This document shows positions 23,072 to 33,299 of a stretch of DNA of 64,000 nt, one piece after another. Positions within the stretch are counted from its first letter, which is position 1. Each line of letters starts with the position of its first letter. The translations under genes and the position numbers were made by a program. The notes under the pieces are model-generated. The model saw nothing but the letters and a program-made list of their open reading frames with translations, had not been told where the DNA came from and searched no databases. The stretch spans positions 117,189-181,188 of the forward strand of contig QAOA01000736.1 of NCBI GenBank assembly GCA_003255065.1, read 5' to 3'. This DNA comes from Cercis canadensis (taxonomy: Eukaryota; Streptophyta; Magnoliopsida; Fabales; Fabaceae).

Positions 23072-23931
23072 TGAATAAGTTTTCTAAGCTAGAGAAAAGT
23101 CACCGCGGCCTAGGGCATAATTTACATGTTCTTTTGTTATTTTATGAATTTTTTTTTGAAAAATATAATTAGCTAAACTCACAATATTTTTGGAAGAATA
23201 TTTTCTTAGGTGTTGACTTTAAAATTTAAATTTTGATTCGCATGAATGAATCTATTACATTCTTACAACAAGACTAAACTGTTGAGCTTAAGGTGTTGCA
23301 TCTAAATACAAATAATACACACATAAAAATAAAATAAAATAACTAGTTTTCCCAACTATAGTTTCTAAATAATTTCAATTTGATCCTCTCGTTTTACTTT
23401 CAACAATTCCGTCCTTAATTATAAATTGAAGCAATAAATTAGTCTTTTTTGACAATCATGACTTGCTTTAACGAACTAATGTGACAATAATTTGATAACG
23501 TGANTGAATAAGTTTTCTAAGCTAGAGAAAAGTCACCGCGGCCTAGGGCATAATTTACATGTTCTTTTGTTATTTTATGAAATTTTTTTTGAAAAATATA
23601 ATTAGCTAAACTCACAATATTTTTGGAAGAATATTTTCTTAGGTGTTGACTTTAAAATTTAAATTTTGATTCGCATGAATGAATCTATTACATTCTTACA
23701 ACAAGACTAAACCGTTGAGCTTAAGGTGTTGCATCTAAATACAAATAATACACACATAAAAATAAAATAACTAGTTTTCCCAACTATAGTTTCTAAATAA
23801 TTTCAATTTGATCCTCTCGTTTTACTTTCAACAATTCCGTCCTTAATTATAAATTGAAGCAATAAATTAGTCTTTTTTGACAATCATGACTTGCTTTAAC
23901 GAACTAATGTGACAATAATTTGATAACGTGA
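23072..23931 (+). repeat. About 430-bp direct repeat around a single N (likely assembly overlap)
   Basis: 23072-23503 and 23505-23931 are nearly identical, both running from TGAATAAGTTTTCTAAGC to GATAACGTGA. They differ by a 5-bp AAAAT-type indel and very few bases, with only the N at 23504 between them. Confidence 0.9.
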
Positions 23932-24037
23932 CACTCACAACTAATGAGGTAGCGATGATATAGCATTATGTTAACATAACATGTCATGCCACATTAGCAC
24001 AATCCATCAAGAAGAGGAATTAAATTACTCTAGTTTA

Positions 24038-24247
24038 GTCAATTACATTGTAGATCAATTGATCACAAAGTTCTTCTTGCAAGAAGAAGATTTTGTGTTC
24101 GAGACCTCTCATTGACAAAATAATAGTCTCAAAGTGCTCTCCACACAAATCTACAAGGGTGACTCGCCCCAAGTTTGGTAAATCTGACTTTATCCAAAAA
24201 TTAGAGCTAGATCCTAGTTCTTAAGTTATAAAAATAAAAATAAATAT
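24038..24247 (+). mobile_element. tRNA-derived SINE with perfect 13-bp target-site duplication
   Basis: About 210 bp flanked by TTACTCTAGTTTA at 24025-24037 and 24248-24260. The head has an A-box-like TGTAGATCAATTGATC and a B box TGTGTTCGAGACC, which are RNA polymerase III promoter parts. The tail is an A-rich AAAAATAAAAATAAAT run. It is the best-bounded member of the family also seen in the introns of UGT genes 2 and 3. Confidence 0.85.
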
Positions 24248-25645
24248 TTACTCTAGTTTAAAAATTAGAGGGACCAAGAGTACTTCTCAAGAGAGATTGG
24301 TTGGTCTTTGATGAGGACATGAAGGATGAGAAGTCTATGAGCACCTCCTACAGATCTCTCTTTGACGCTTTTAGTAGATCAAATGGGAATAGCTTTTTCT
24401 AGGTTGTAGTCTTTTTCTTTTTTTTAATCTTTTGTAACCAAAAAAAAAAAAAGGGGGTCAAGAGTACTATAATTATTCTAAAAAAAAGCTTGGACATGCG
24501 CCAACATGATCAAGTGGCACACTGATTCAGCCAAGTGAAAAGTTAATTTACTTAAAAATAGAGAAAGAGACACACAAGAACTATTCAGTGACTCATGTAA
24601 GGTTTTCTTATTTTTTCAGTATCTACCAGTTTGCTTGTCTAATGAAAAAAGAGCGAGAGAAGACAGAGAGGAGGTGAGCAATAAAAGGAACACAACAACA
24701 ATATTAAAAATCAAATAAGATGCTCCATTGTGATGTGCTGGGAACTGCACAGATTCTGGACGCGACCTAAGCACCGAACCAAATAAAAAAGAGATGCAGA
24801 TGCTTGTCTTACACAACAGCTTTCCAATTTAATATTAGACAAATTTTGCTTTCAAGTTTCAGCTATCGACTTATTATCATTATGAGAATAAATTTATTAA
24901 TGTGATGAGACATATAAGAGTAAGACAGTAACGGCCACATTATGAGAATCCTGCAAATAAATATGTTCCTTACCTCGTCGAAAATTATGCTTCCTTATCA
25001 TCAACTGGGATAATTTCTGAAATTAATTCTTGATAGAATTTTTGCATCGATTACAGTAACAGATAATTCTTATTATGACTAGGATTCAATCAAGTCCTCC
25101 TTGAACAATATCGTAGCTCTCAGTTTAGCTAAAAACAAAAGCTTAATTGAACCCTAATTAAGAAAAAAGAATTCATGGGTTCAATTTATGGCAGAAATTG
25201 TTTAGAGTCTAAATTGAGAATCAAAATATTTTTTAATTTGCTGTAAATTAATTTGCTCCTCCAAACAATATTATATCTCTCAAAAACAGGACATTTATCA
25301 AACGATTTATGACTAAGTGATACTAAAATTATTTTTTAAAATTGTAAATTTTATATTCAACTTTAGAGTTGTAACTAAAATATAAAAAAAATAATAATAA
25401 TAAAATAAAATAACAGCACATTTGCTAACAAGAAAGGCATCTCTCTAGTGTTACCATATATTCTACATCGTTTTATATGCTTTTCTCATTGTCCTAAAAT
25501 TTCTAGCTTTGCACAAAGTGGATTCTCTCTCTGTAAAGCATTATAGATGCAAAAATCTTGACATAAAATTCCATTCTCTAGGGAATGGACAAAAATCAAT
25601 ATGGGCACCATATTAATAACCACATATTCACACCCCTTTTTCTTC

Positions 25646-25654
25646 CTATAAATA
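25646..25654 (+). promoter_or_regulatory. TATA box of sHSP gene B
   Basis: CTATAAATA lies 84 bp upstream of the start codon. About 70 bp further upstream, ATTCCATTCTCTAGGGAA (around 25568-25585) has TTC and GAA units with imperfect spacing, so it is only a weak heat-shock element candidate. Confidence 0.7.
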
Positions 25655-25737
25655 ACTACTTGTTCATTTACCTTTCACAAGCAGAACCAAAACAGCAAAC
25701 TAAGTGCCAATTTCAGTAAACACACAATCTAGCAAAA

Positions 25738-26292
25738 ATGTCCATGAATCCTTTTGGCCTCTTCGCTCGGCGCCATGAAGCTGCTCCTCGTCCACAGAGG
25801 CGGGAGCTGTTTAAGGAGCCAGAATTCAGAGGAGCCCTAAACACATGTACACCAGGAAGCCACGTGTACCAAAACACACCAGGAAGCCACGTGTCCCAAA
25901 ACACGCCAGGAAGCCACGTGTCATATTCATCAAATGAATCATCATCAGCACTGGTGAATGTGAGAGTAGATTGGAAAGAGAGCCCAGAATTGCACGAGTA
26001 CAAGGTACACCTTCCCGGGCTGCGCCGCAATGAAGTGAAGGTGGAAGTGGAAGATGACAGAGTGCTGTGTATCACTGGCGAGAAGACGGAGGAGAGGGAA
26101 GAGAAGACAGGGAAATGGACCCGGGTGGAGCTCAGCAGTGGCACCTTCGTTCAGCGTTTCAGGTTGCCTGAAAACGCCAACCCTAATTATGTCAAGGCCT
26201 ATATGGAAAATGGAGTGCTCACCATAACAGTCCCCAAGCTCGAGATTGCCAGAAATTATTATTCCAGACCCGTTAACATTTCTGGCCATTGA
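25738..26292 (+). CDS. Class I-like small heat-shock protein with a repeated N-terminal arm (sHSP gene B)
   Basis: Intronless, 184 aa, longer than usual class I sHSPs (about 150-160). The alpha-crystallin domain occupies about residues 75-165 (VRVDWKESPELHEYKVHLPG, then GVLTITVPK), and the C-terminal anchor is V-x-I (PVNISGH) rather than I-x-I. The N-terminal arm begins MSMNPFGLFARR and contains three tandem nine-residue units (TPGSHVYQN, TPGSHVSQN, TPGSHVSYS) encoded by 27-bp DNA repeats at 25849-25929. It is probably a cytosolic holdase; the extended arm could alter oligomer size or client choice, which is inference. A stress promoter is suggested by TATA position only. It is divergent from gene A, so the pair is not a very recent duplicate. 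Confidence 0.92.
   Translation: MSMNPFGLFARRHEAAPRPQRRELFKEPEFRGALNTCTPGSHVYQNTPGSHVSQNTPGSHVSYSSNESSSALVNVRVDWKESPELHEYKVHLPGLRRNEVKVEVEDDRVLCITGEKTEEREEKTGKWTRVELSSGTFVQRFRLPENANPNYVKAYMENGVLTITVPKLEIARNYYSRPVNISGH
25849..25929 (+). repeat. Three tandem 27-bp repeats inside the sHSP gene B coding sequence
   Basis: Units 25849-25875, 25876-25902 and 25903-25929, each starting AC(A/G)CCAGGAAGCCACGTGT. Each unit contains the palindrome CACGTG and keeps frame because 27 is a multiple of three. Confidence 0.95.
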
Positions 26293-28611
26293 AGCCTCAC
26301 TTGTCCATGCATCCTCTCTAGTGTGAACCAGAGTGATCCTTGAATAACAAAGTTTCCTCTCTTTGTGGAAGCTGCAACAAGGTTGAGTTATATTCTAAAT
26401 AAATTTATATGTATGTGTAAGTGAACGTCTGGTTTCATCCTTTTACCTATTTATGCATCTCACCATCTGCATGATGTTATATATATATTTAATGGAAATA
26501 TATTTGAGAGATTAAACTCTTTTATTGTTAGAGTACTAATTAATTGCTCATATTATATTTAATTTTTTGGTTACTAATGTTTTAGTGGTGGGTACTTGGG
26601 TGAAAGTCAAAGTACTTGGGGTATAAGGAACAAAAGGATTTTGGGATTGAAAATTTAAGCATTTTCTTGGATGGGAATTTAATACATACTTAGCCAAGAA
26701 ATAAAATAACAAATGTAAATGAACAATTCTACAAATTCACTTACTTTTTTGGTTATCAATCATCCTTTGAAGTTCGTCTATGGAGTCTAGCTTCGGAAAC
26801 CAAGATTTCGCTACAGATTCTCTATTGGCTTACTTCCTCCAATCGTTGTTAGTGAAATATTATTAAATATATTCATGACATTAATTGCGCGAATGACAAT
26901 TGTAGACTGAAATAACTCTAATCTTAAAACCCCTTTTACTCATTGTCACCACTTAAAACGTGTCTCGGGGTCTTTTGCCCCATAGTGCACTCGAATATAT
27001 TTGATCTTACTTATTCTAAATTTCAACTAAATCTTTCCCTTCAAAACTCCATCTTTAACTTTGTTTTTCTTTTTCTATTTATCTTGTCTTTAATTTATCA
27101 ATCTCTGATTTTTGCTGCTATAAGCGAAATCAAATTGTTTTATATAATAACGTATTCACCCTAACCTAACATTGTTTTCACTGCTTGAATCATTTTGAGT
27201 GACGGTAGGTTCATTGGCTGTGTAGTTAAGAGATTGTGTATAAAGATGAGCCAATTTCTTGCTGGTAATGAGTCAAATTACATAGAACCAATGTGAAAAT
27301 GAATGAAGGAACCACTTCAAAAACAAAAAGTGAAACCATTCACATAGAATAATTATTTAATTCTTTTTTTTTCTCTGCGAACTTAAGGGATTGCAAAAGG
27401 GAAAACACAGTTATGAGCGACTCACATCCCTATTAGGTTACTAAATAGATTAAATAAACCTCAAAAGTGATACGCTGATGAAATAAACCTCATGATCGTG
27501 AAATAGTTATTTTTCGTATCAAGGGGCGGCAAAATGATGATATAAATCTACGGGTTTTCTATTGTCCTGAAAATACAAGGCGTTCAAAGCAAATTAATAA
27601 TGAAGAATTAGATCCATATGAAGAACTCCAACAATTACCTTTGAACAAGACGGGACTTTTGAATTGCAAAACTCCAATTGGACAGTGAACAACATTTGTT
27701 TGCTCTTTTCTTTTTGGGGGCAAATAGATCCATTTATTTTTTTTCTTTTTTCTGATTAAAAAGGTAAAAGAGGGTGACCAACATAGCAACCCTGGACGTG
27801 GAGAAATTCTTAGATACTTAGTTTATATTATCTAGACATTGTCTAGACAGAAATAGGTAGTTTTATTGATAGTATATATTTACACAATAAAATTAGAGTG
27901 AATTATTAAACAGAAATTTAAATAAATTATACTTTATTCGACTTTAGTACTAGTGACCACTTAAAATTCTATATGACTAGTGGTCATTATATGATTTTCA
28001 GTGGTCAATGCATAACTACTAGAAACAATATGATCATTAGTCATGTAGAATTACAAATAGCCACTGGTAATGAAATACAACTATATATTATTACTAAAAT
28101 TGAATAAAATGTAACTTTAAAACTCACCAAAATCTTTTTTATTTGAGTTCTTTAACAATCATCTTCTTTATAAAATTATGATATACTTTATGTTTATGAA
28201 ATATGTATTCCCAAGAGTATGCAAAACCTAGACGTAATCGACAAATAGATGCATTTGCAAGGCGTTTATATGCTTTAGGAATTTAAGATTGACTATTTTC
28301 TTTCTTTGGGCCGCGGTACAAGAGCTACCAATAAACAATGTGTTGAACATCCACGTAGCATCATTGGCCAGTCAACGCTTATGCATGGGCCATGAAACAT
28401 TTGTATTATGCTCGTGACACATCTATCTTCTCTCTGTTGCCCAATTTAAGTTGTTCGATCGTTTGTGAGAAAAGTAGAAATAAACAGAAAGAAAAAGCAA
28501 GTTATTTGCTTTGGCTGAGGGTCCCATTTCCCTGAACAAAAGTGTTGCTTAGCCTTTTGGCTTTCGGCTTTCATCATCACCAAAAATGGTTACAAATCTC
28601 TCTATAAACCA
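26293..28611. other. Intergenic region between sHSP gene B and the COPT cluster
   Basis: No gene was recognised. A fold-back element lies near 27918-28122. The open frames at 26943-27164 and 27559-27789 have no recognisable motifs. Confidence 0.7.
27918..28122. mobile_element. Short fold-back MITE-like element
   Basis: Two arms of about 80-100 bp are imperfect inverted repeats: the left ACTAGTGACCACTT...ATGACTAGTGGTCAT block pairs with the right ATGATCATTAGTCAT...AGCCACTGGTAAT block, extending outward into AATTATACTTTATT against AATAAAATGTAACTTT. No coding capacity. Confidence 0.55.
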
Positions 28612-28612
28612 C

Positions 28613-28618
28613 TTTCGT
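28613..28618 (+). promoter_or_regulatory. Likely TATA box of COPT gene A
   Basis: CTCTATAAACC lies about 170 bp upstream of the chosen ATG. No other good TATA box is closer. Confidence 0.45.
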
Positions 28619-28785
28619 ATACCCAATTGCTTGCACACCAATTATCGAACAATTTTTAGCCAAGAATAATGATCTTCTGTCATCCCACTCCCATAATATA
28701 ATTTCATTTTCCTTCCTTTCTTCTTCTCTATTAAAACCCTTTCTTCATTCACTTTCTTTCATTATAGCTGCCATTCTTGAACACG

Positions 28786-29250
28786 ATGACGCCACACGAT
28801 ACCGTAGAGACCGTCTATAACTCCACCGTTGCCACGCGCTTGGGTAACCGGAGAATACCGATACACGAGTCCCTTTACTGGGGCCACAAGGCGGAGGTGC
28901 TGTTCCCGTGCTGGCCCGGCGACAACGCCGGCATGTATGCCTTGTCTTTGATCTTAGTCTTCGTCATGGCCATGCTCGTAGAGTGGCTTTCTTTTACCAA
29001 TTTAGTCAAGTTGAAGCCTGGCACCAACGACGTCGTTTCAGGTGTCGCGAAGACGGCACTCTATGGCATCCGTTCCGGGCTGTCCTACATGGTAATGTTG
29101 GCGGTTATGTCGTTTAATGGTGGTGTGTTTCTTGTTGCAATTGGTGGCCACGTGATCGGGTTCTTGGTTTTCGGTACTCGGGCTGTCCGGAGGAAGGCTG
29201 TCGGGTCGGATCCTGGGAAGGCTTCCGAGTTGCCCCAGTTGAATCACTGA
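28786..29250 (+). CDS. CTR-type copper transporter without Met-rich N-terminus (COPT gene A)
   Basis: Intronless, 154 aa. CTR proteins form trimers that pass Cu(I) across the plasma or an internal membrane. Three membrane segments are visible, at about residues 49-70, 90-112 and 113-131. The selectivity motif M-x3-M is M104-M108 in the second segment, and the trimer-packing GxxxG is G121-G125 in the third. The N-terminus has only the initiator Met and no Met cluster, unlike genes B and C. Instead it has HESLYWGHKAEVLFPCWPG. The C-terminus is basic (TRAVRRK) and lacks an obvious Cys/His tail. The ATG at 28786 is the first in frame. It heads a tandem row of three COPT genes and is the most divergent, so it may serve another membrane or affinity. 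Confidence 0.92.
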   Translation: MTPHDTVETVYNSTVATRLGNRRIPIHESLYWGHKAEVLFPCWPGDNAGMYALSLILVFVMAMLVEWLSFTNLVKLKPGTNDVVSGVAKTALYGIRSGLSYMVMLAVMSFNGGVFLVAIGGHVIGFLVFGTRAVRRKAVGSDPGKASELPQLNH

Positions 29251-29569
29251 AAGAGCTCCTCTGGATTGCGGCGTGGTTTTTTTGTGAAAACGAAATAATG
29301 GAAAATTTATTATAAATTTTCATTTCATTTTCGAGACAGAACGAAATTGACATTTTTCTTTTCGTGGCCACTTACTTGTAGCCCTGATTTTGTTTCTGAT
29401 ACTGGTAATGCAATTTCATTTCTTTTTTGGGCCAGCATTGATAGCGCAAAGCAAATTCTATGTGCTCTGTTGTATTGGTTGCCCGTGTGTATAGGTATGC
29501 ATGGATAAGCAAAACAAATGTTGAAATTGTTTACAATAAAAAAATGAAGGATTCTTATATACTTTTGAT

Positions 29570-29735
29570 ATTTATGTTGTATGTATAAATGATATGTATA
29601 TAAATTAACTGTTTTTAAGTTTGTTTGAGAAAATAAGATAAATTAATTTTATATCCAATAAAATATGAAAATTATGTATGTTTGTCATATCAGTGTAGTA
29701 TGACATACACATGTAATATTATAGAATTCCTGTAA
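29570..29735 (-). repeat. AT-rich dispersed repeat, copy 4
   Basis: The reverse complement matches the family: TAATATTACATGTGTATGTCATACT, then a TTTTTATATTTTAT-like block. It sits just 3' of COPT gene A. Confidence 0.45.
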
Positions 29736-30284
29736 AAAAATTGACTATTTTTCCTATTATTTTTCATTTTAAAGTCAAAAGGCACATATATTTCATTACA
29801 TATCAAAGTTACTTAAAAACCATATAGATTACAGGTTAAAGCCAACTAATGTTATTGACGATGCCTATGTTGAGGTCAGGTGAAAAATGGGCAGGTTGAG
29901 TTGATGGATTTAGGTCAAGTCTGATGGGCTTCAAGTCTTATCAATACAGTAACACAAGTGGACTAAGGGCCAGATTAAAAATACTCAAACTCTAAAGGTC
30001 AAATCAGGTCGATCTTGAGTAGGTAGAGTAATAGATGAAGAAAGTCTAAAAAAGTGATAATACGTATGAGAAATGTAGTATTTATTAAGGTATGAAGAGT
30101 ATTTTGATAATTTGGGTGATTAGGCCAAGATAGGCTAAAGATGGTTTGGCCCTTGGTAATGGGTATAAACAGTAATAATGGTTCAAAAACATAAATTAAA
30201 CTGATGAAAGTGCATAAAGAACTCTAAAATTTATGAGTTTCATATTTAAATTCAAAGTTATAGTAAAAAATATGAATATATATA

Positions 30285-30495
30285 CAGAGATTCTATGATA
30301 CCACATAAGTATGTTATATCATATCAATGTTACAAGTATACGTAATTTTTATATTTTATTATATATAAAATATAATTTATCTTTTTTTTAAAAACAAATT
30401 TAAAAACAGTTAACTTATATACATGTTATTCATATATTTACTATTCTCATATAGTATGACCTGCCACATAAATATCAAAAGTATATAAAAAAAAA
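30285..30495 (+). repeat. AT-rich dispersed repeat, copy 5
   Basis: It aligns end to end with copy 6 at 51645-51845, from ATTCTATGATACCACATAAG to CATAAATATCAAAAGTATA. Confidence 0.55.
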
Positions 30496-31658
30496 TTATA
30501 TATATATATTGTGGATCGAGGGCAAAATAATCTTTTATTTTGAATAAGGAATTGGGTAACTGTAAGCCGAAGTTATTAGTTGGGCCTAAGGACTTGATCC
30601 GGCCAAATTAGCCCATTTACATGGATCGGATCGGATTGCCCAACTTAGCTGGAGTTCAGCTTATCACTATACTATGTCTATAAATATGGGTAACCAATCA
30701 CAATCTCCTTTGTTCTCACCATATATATTTTATCTAACACCTCATCTGACATGGATCATTACTCGCGACCCGACTTATTCTACCTCATGTGAACTTAGCC
30801 CCATCCCATAGTCACGACTCACTAGGGATTTAAGTGTGTATGGAATCAATGAATCTACTCCAACCTCTTTTTTTATTATTTGCAAATAAACATCAAATAT
30901 TAAGTTAACAATGACAGTCCAGTGTCTTCATATGTTATGAAGGGAGGGAATCGAAGCACAAATTGATTATTTAACTTGGTAAATTAATTAATAAAATTAT
31001 CCTTTCCATTTTGCAATTACAAGTCAACACTAAACACGCATACTTATATATATTTATTTACTCATACTGTATTATTAAATTCTGTATATATATAATATCA
31101 CAAAAATTCCTTATATATATATAAGCTGATGCGTATACAACTACACTTGCCACTTTTTATAGCTATACTATACAAGTACAAATTCACTTATGTACTACCA
31201 AAAGTACAAATGTAATATACATATATTGTAATAAGAATCTGTACTATTGGTTGTGGGAATGCTGAATAATTTCCCATTTCTAATTCAATAACTATGTAAA
31301 ACTCTTTTGAATTGTCAAGAGATCAAAATTAAATCCATTTTTTTTAGCTCACGAGTTTGAATTTTAAATCTCTTACAAATTATTCATCAGCCTTACCATT
31401 AGCATTAAGCATCACGAAGACTAAAATACGCACAAAATCAAATTATGAAGTGAACTACAAATGTTTATCACAAATGTGGACATGTTTTTACCTTAGTTGA
31501 ATATAGTATTTAAAAGACGAAACGTTAATCTAAAGATAATTACGATGTCCCATTTTTTTTCTTTTTGCTATATATATTACATTGCAATTATATACAGTCA
31601 TCTTTATTATGGGAAGAACACATTAGGAGGTCACTACTATAGAATAATGACAATATGA

Positions 31659-31659
<1 letters not shown>

Positions 31660-31689
<30 letters not shown>
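31660..31689. repeat. (AC)n microsatellite
   Basis: About 15 uninterrupted AC units, likely length-variable between individuals. Confidence 0.95.
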
Positions 31690-31691
<2 letters not shown>

Positions 31692-32497
31692 TGACTATAA
31701 TAAGGGACAAACCGGCCTATAACACCACAAGCACATGACGCACGCACATACATTGCTTACAATCAATTATAAATGTCTCATTTTTGCTAAATGTGTAGTA
31801 TGATAGCAATTTTATATAAAATAGTATATAAGCCCACATAATCTAAAAATTTCTTCAAAAAATTGAGATTTCTCATTCTAATTTTTATTTTTATATCTCT
31901 AACTAAAAAAATCTAATTCTATTTATCTAATAAAAAAATTATATAAAATAATATGTGCGTGAATCAAAACATCATCTTGAAAAAAATAATAGGAGAGAGT
32001 TCCTCATAAAATTTCTGTTATGTTAATTGATGGTTGACTCAACAATCGAAAGATAAATTAGTATTGGATGCTAATATTTGTATTCCTCTACATGTTTAAG
32101 TGGCATTCCAATGTTACAATAATAAACCAGCAAATTGGTACGTATAGCCAATGAAAAAATATTTCAATACAGCCAAAGGGCAATGTGTATCTCATATTTT
32201 TTTCCTCCCATAATCATAAATGATATCATCCACATTCAACCAACTATTTAAGAATATAAGCACACACAACATTATTGATCTAAGAATTTTAAAAAAAAAA
32301 AATTGAGGTCTTAATTTTAAATTTTTATTCTTTATATCTACTTCTAAAAAATCTAATTCTATTTAAAAAAAAAAAAAAACCACTATTTAAGAAGGGTAAA
32401 CCAAGCAGTGAGCATATATCCAACAAGACAACCTTGCAACCCTAAGAGTCAAACCCCATCTCTTCTTTCTCTCAGTGCATCTCTGAACAAGCAAGAG

Positions 32498-32974
32498 ATG
32501 GACCACAACCACGACATGCCCATGGCTCCCATGGCTAATGGCACCACTATGCACACAGATAATCATAATAATATGATGATGCGCGTGAACTTGTATTGGG
32601 GCAAAGATGCCATAGTGCTATTCTCTGGCTGGCCTAACCACAGCCTTGGCATGTACATATTAGCTTTCTTATTGGTATTTTTTCTAGCCATGGCTGCTGA
32701 GTTTCTGTCTATCCAACGGCAAAGGCCTGTCAAGTGCGGAACCAATCCAATGGTGGAAGGAATGACTCAAGCTGCCATCTACGCCATTCGCATCAGCTTC
32801 ATTTACTTGGTTATGCTTGCTGTCATGTCCTTCAACCTGGGAATTTTCATAGCTGCCATCATTGGCCACACCTTGGGATTCTTTATCGTCAAGTCTCGTG
32901 CTGTTGCTGTGGCCAACAAGGATAACAAAGACGAGCACCCCTCCTCCACCATCATTCCTGATTATAACATATGA
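32498..32974 (+). CDS. CTR-type copper transporter, COPT1/2-like (COPT gene B)
   Basis: Intronless, 158 aa. It is a high-affinity Cu(I) importer type, probably at the plasma membrane. The extracellular N-terminus is rich in Met and His (MDHNHDMPMAPM, then NNMMMRV), the copper-gathering region of the family. Membrane segments are at about residues 50-70, 92-112 and 113-132, with M106-x3-M110 in the second and G123-x3-G127 in the third. The start is the first ATG preceding the Met-rich tail; upstream in-frame sequence lacks an ATG and does not look like protein. A TATA-like TATTTAA sits near 32384. It shares long identical stretches with COPT gene C, 5.8 kb downstream, marking a tandem duplication. 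Confidence 0.95.
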   Translation: MDHNHDMPMAPMANGTTMHTDNHNNMMMRVNLYWGKDAIVLFSGWPNHSLGMYILAFLLVFFLAMAAEFLSIQRQRPVKCGTNPMVEGMTQAAIYAIRISFIYLVMLAVMSFNLGIFIAAIIGHTLGFFIVKSRAVAVANKDNKDEHPSSTIIPDYNI

Positions 32975-33299
32975 AACTTTCAAGTAATTAAGTCTATCTT
33001 CCATAAATAATTTGATTTTTTTGTGTCTAACATGTGTCTTCAGTCTTTTATTGATGTACGTTTAATGTGAGTGTGTGTATTTTATATGTGGTAGTTATTG
33101 TAACAAGAATTAACGTGGCTCATATATGTAGTATATAATTAGTTTATGTAACTAGATGTCAAATGGTAACCTATTATACCTATTGCCTACTTGTTTATGG
33201 AAATTGCAGTACAAGTGATTGGGTTAATTAGTCTCTTCCGAAAATTCCTTTTTCCAGTTGTGGTATTATATCATAGCCTTATTCCTTAGATTTGAAAGA
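32975..33299. other. 3' flank of COPT gene B
   Basis: AT-rich, with nothing recognisable beyond probable 3' untranslated sequence in the first part. Confidence 0.6.

Larger units (their letters stand above)
22802..25645. other. Intergenic region between the two sHSP genes
   Basis: No gene was recognised. It holds the 430-bp duplication around the N at 23504, a SINE with target-site duplication (24025-24260), and unassigned repeat-like sequence before and after the SINE. Confidence 0.7.
29251..32383. other. Intergenic region between COPT genes A and B
   Basis: No gene was recognised. It contains two AT-rich dispersed repeats (about 29570-29735 and 30285-30495), an LTR-like stretch around 30510-30800 with TATAAATATGGG, an AC microsatellite, and a related pair of AT-rich blocks at about 31835-31935 and 32260-32365. 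Confidence 0.65.

Noticed and set aside
23072-23931. Genuine recent tandem duplication
   Set aside because: The copies meet exactly at a single N, as at other joins in the window, so an unmerged overlap is more likely.
25849-25929. Three regular repeats considered as a CRISPR-like array
   Set aside because: The units abut without spacers, keep the reading frame, and lie inside an sHSP gene in a plant genome.
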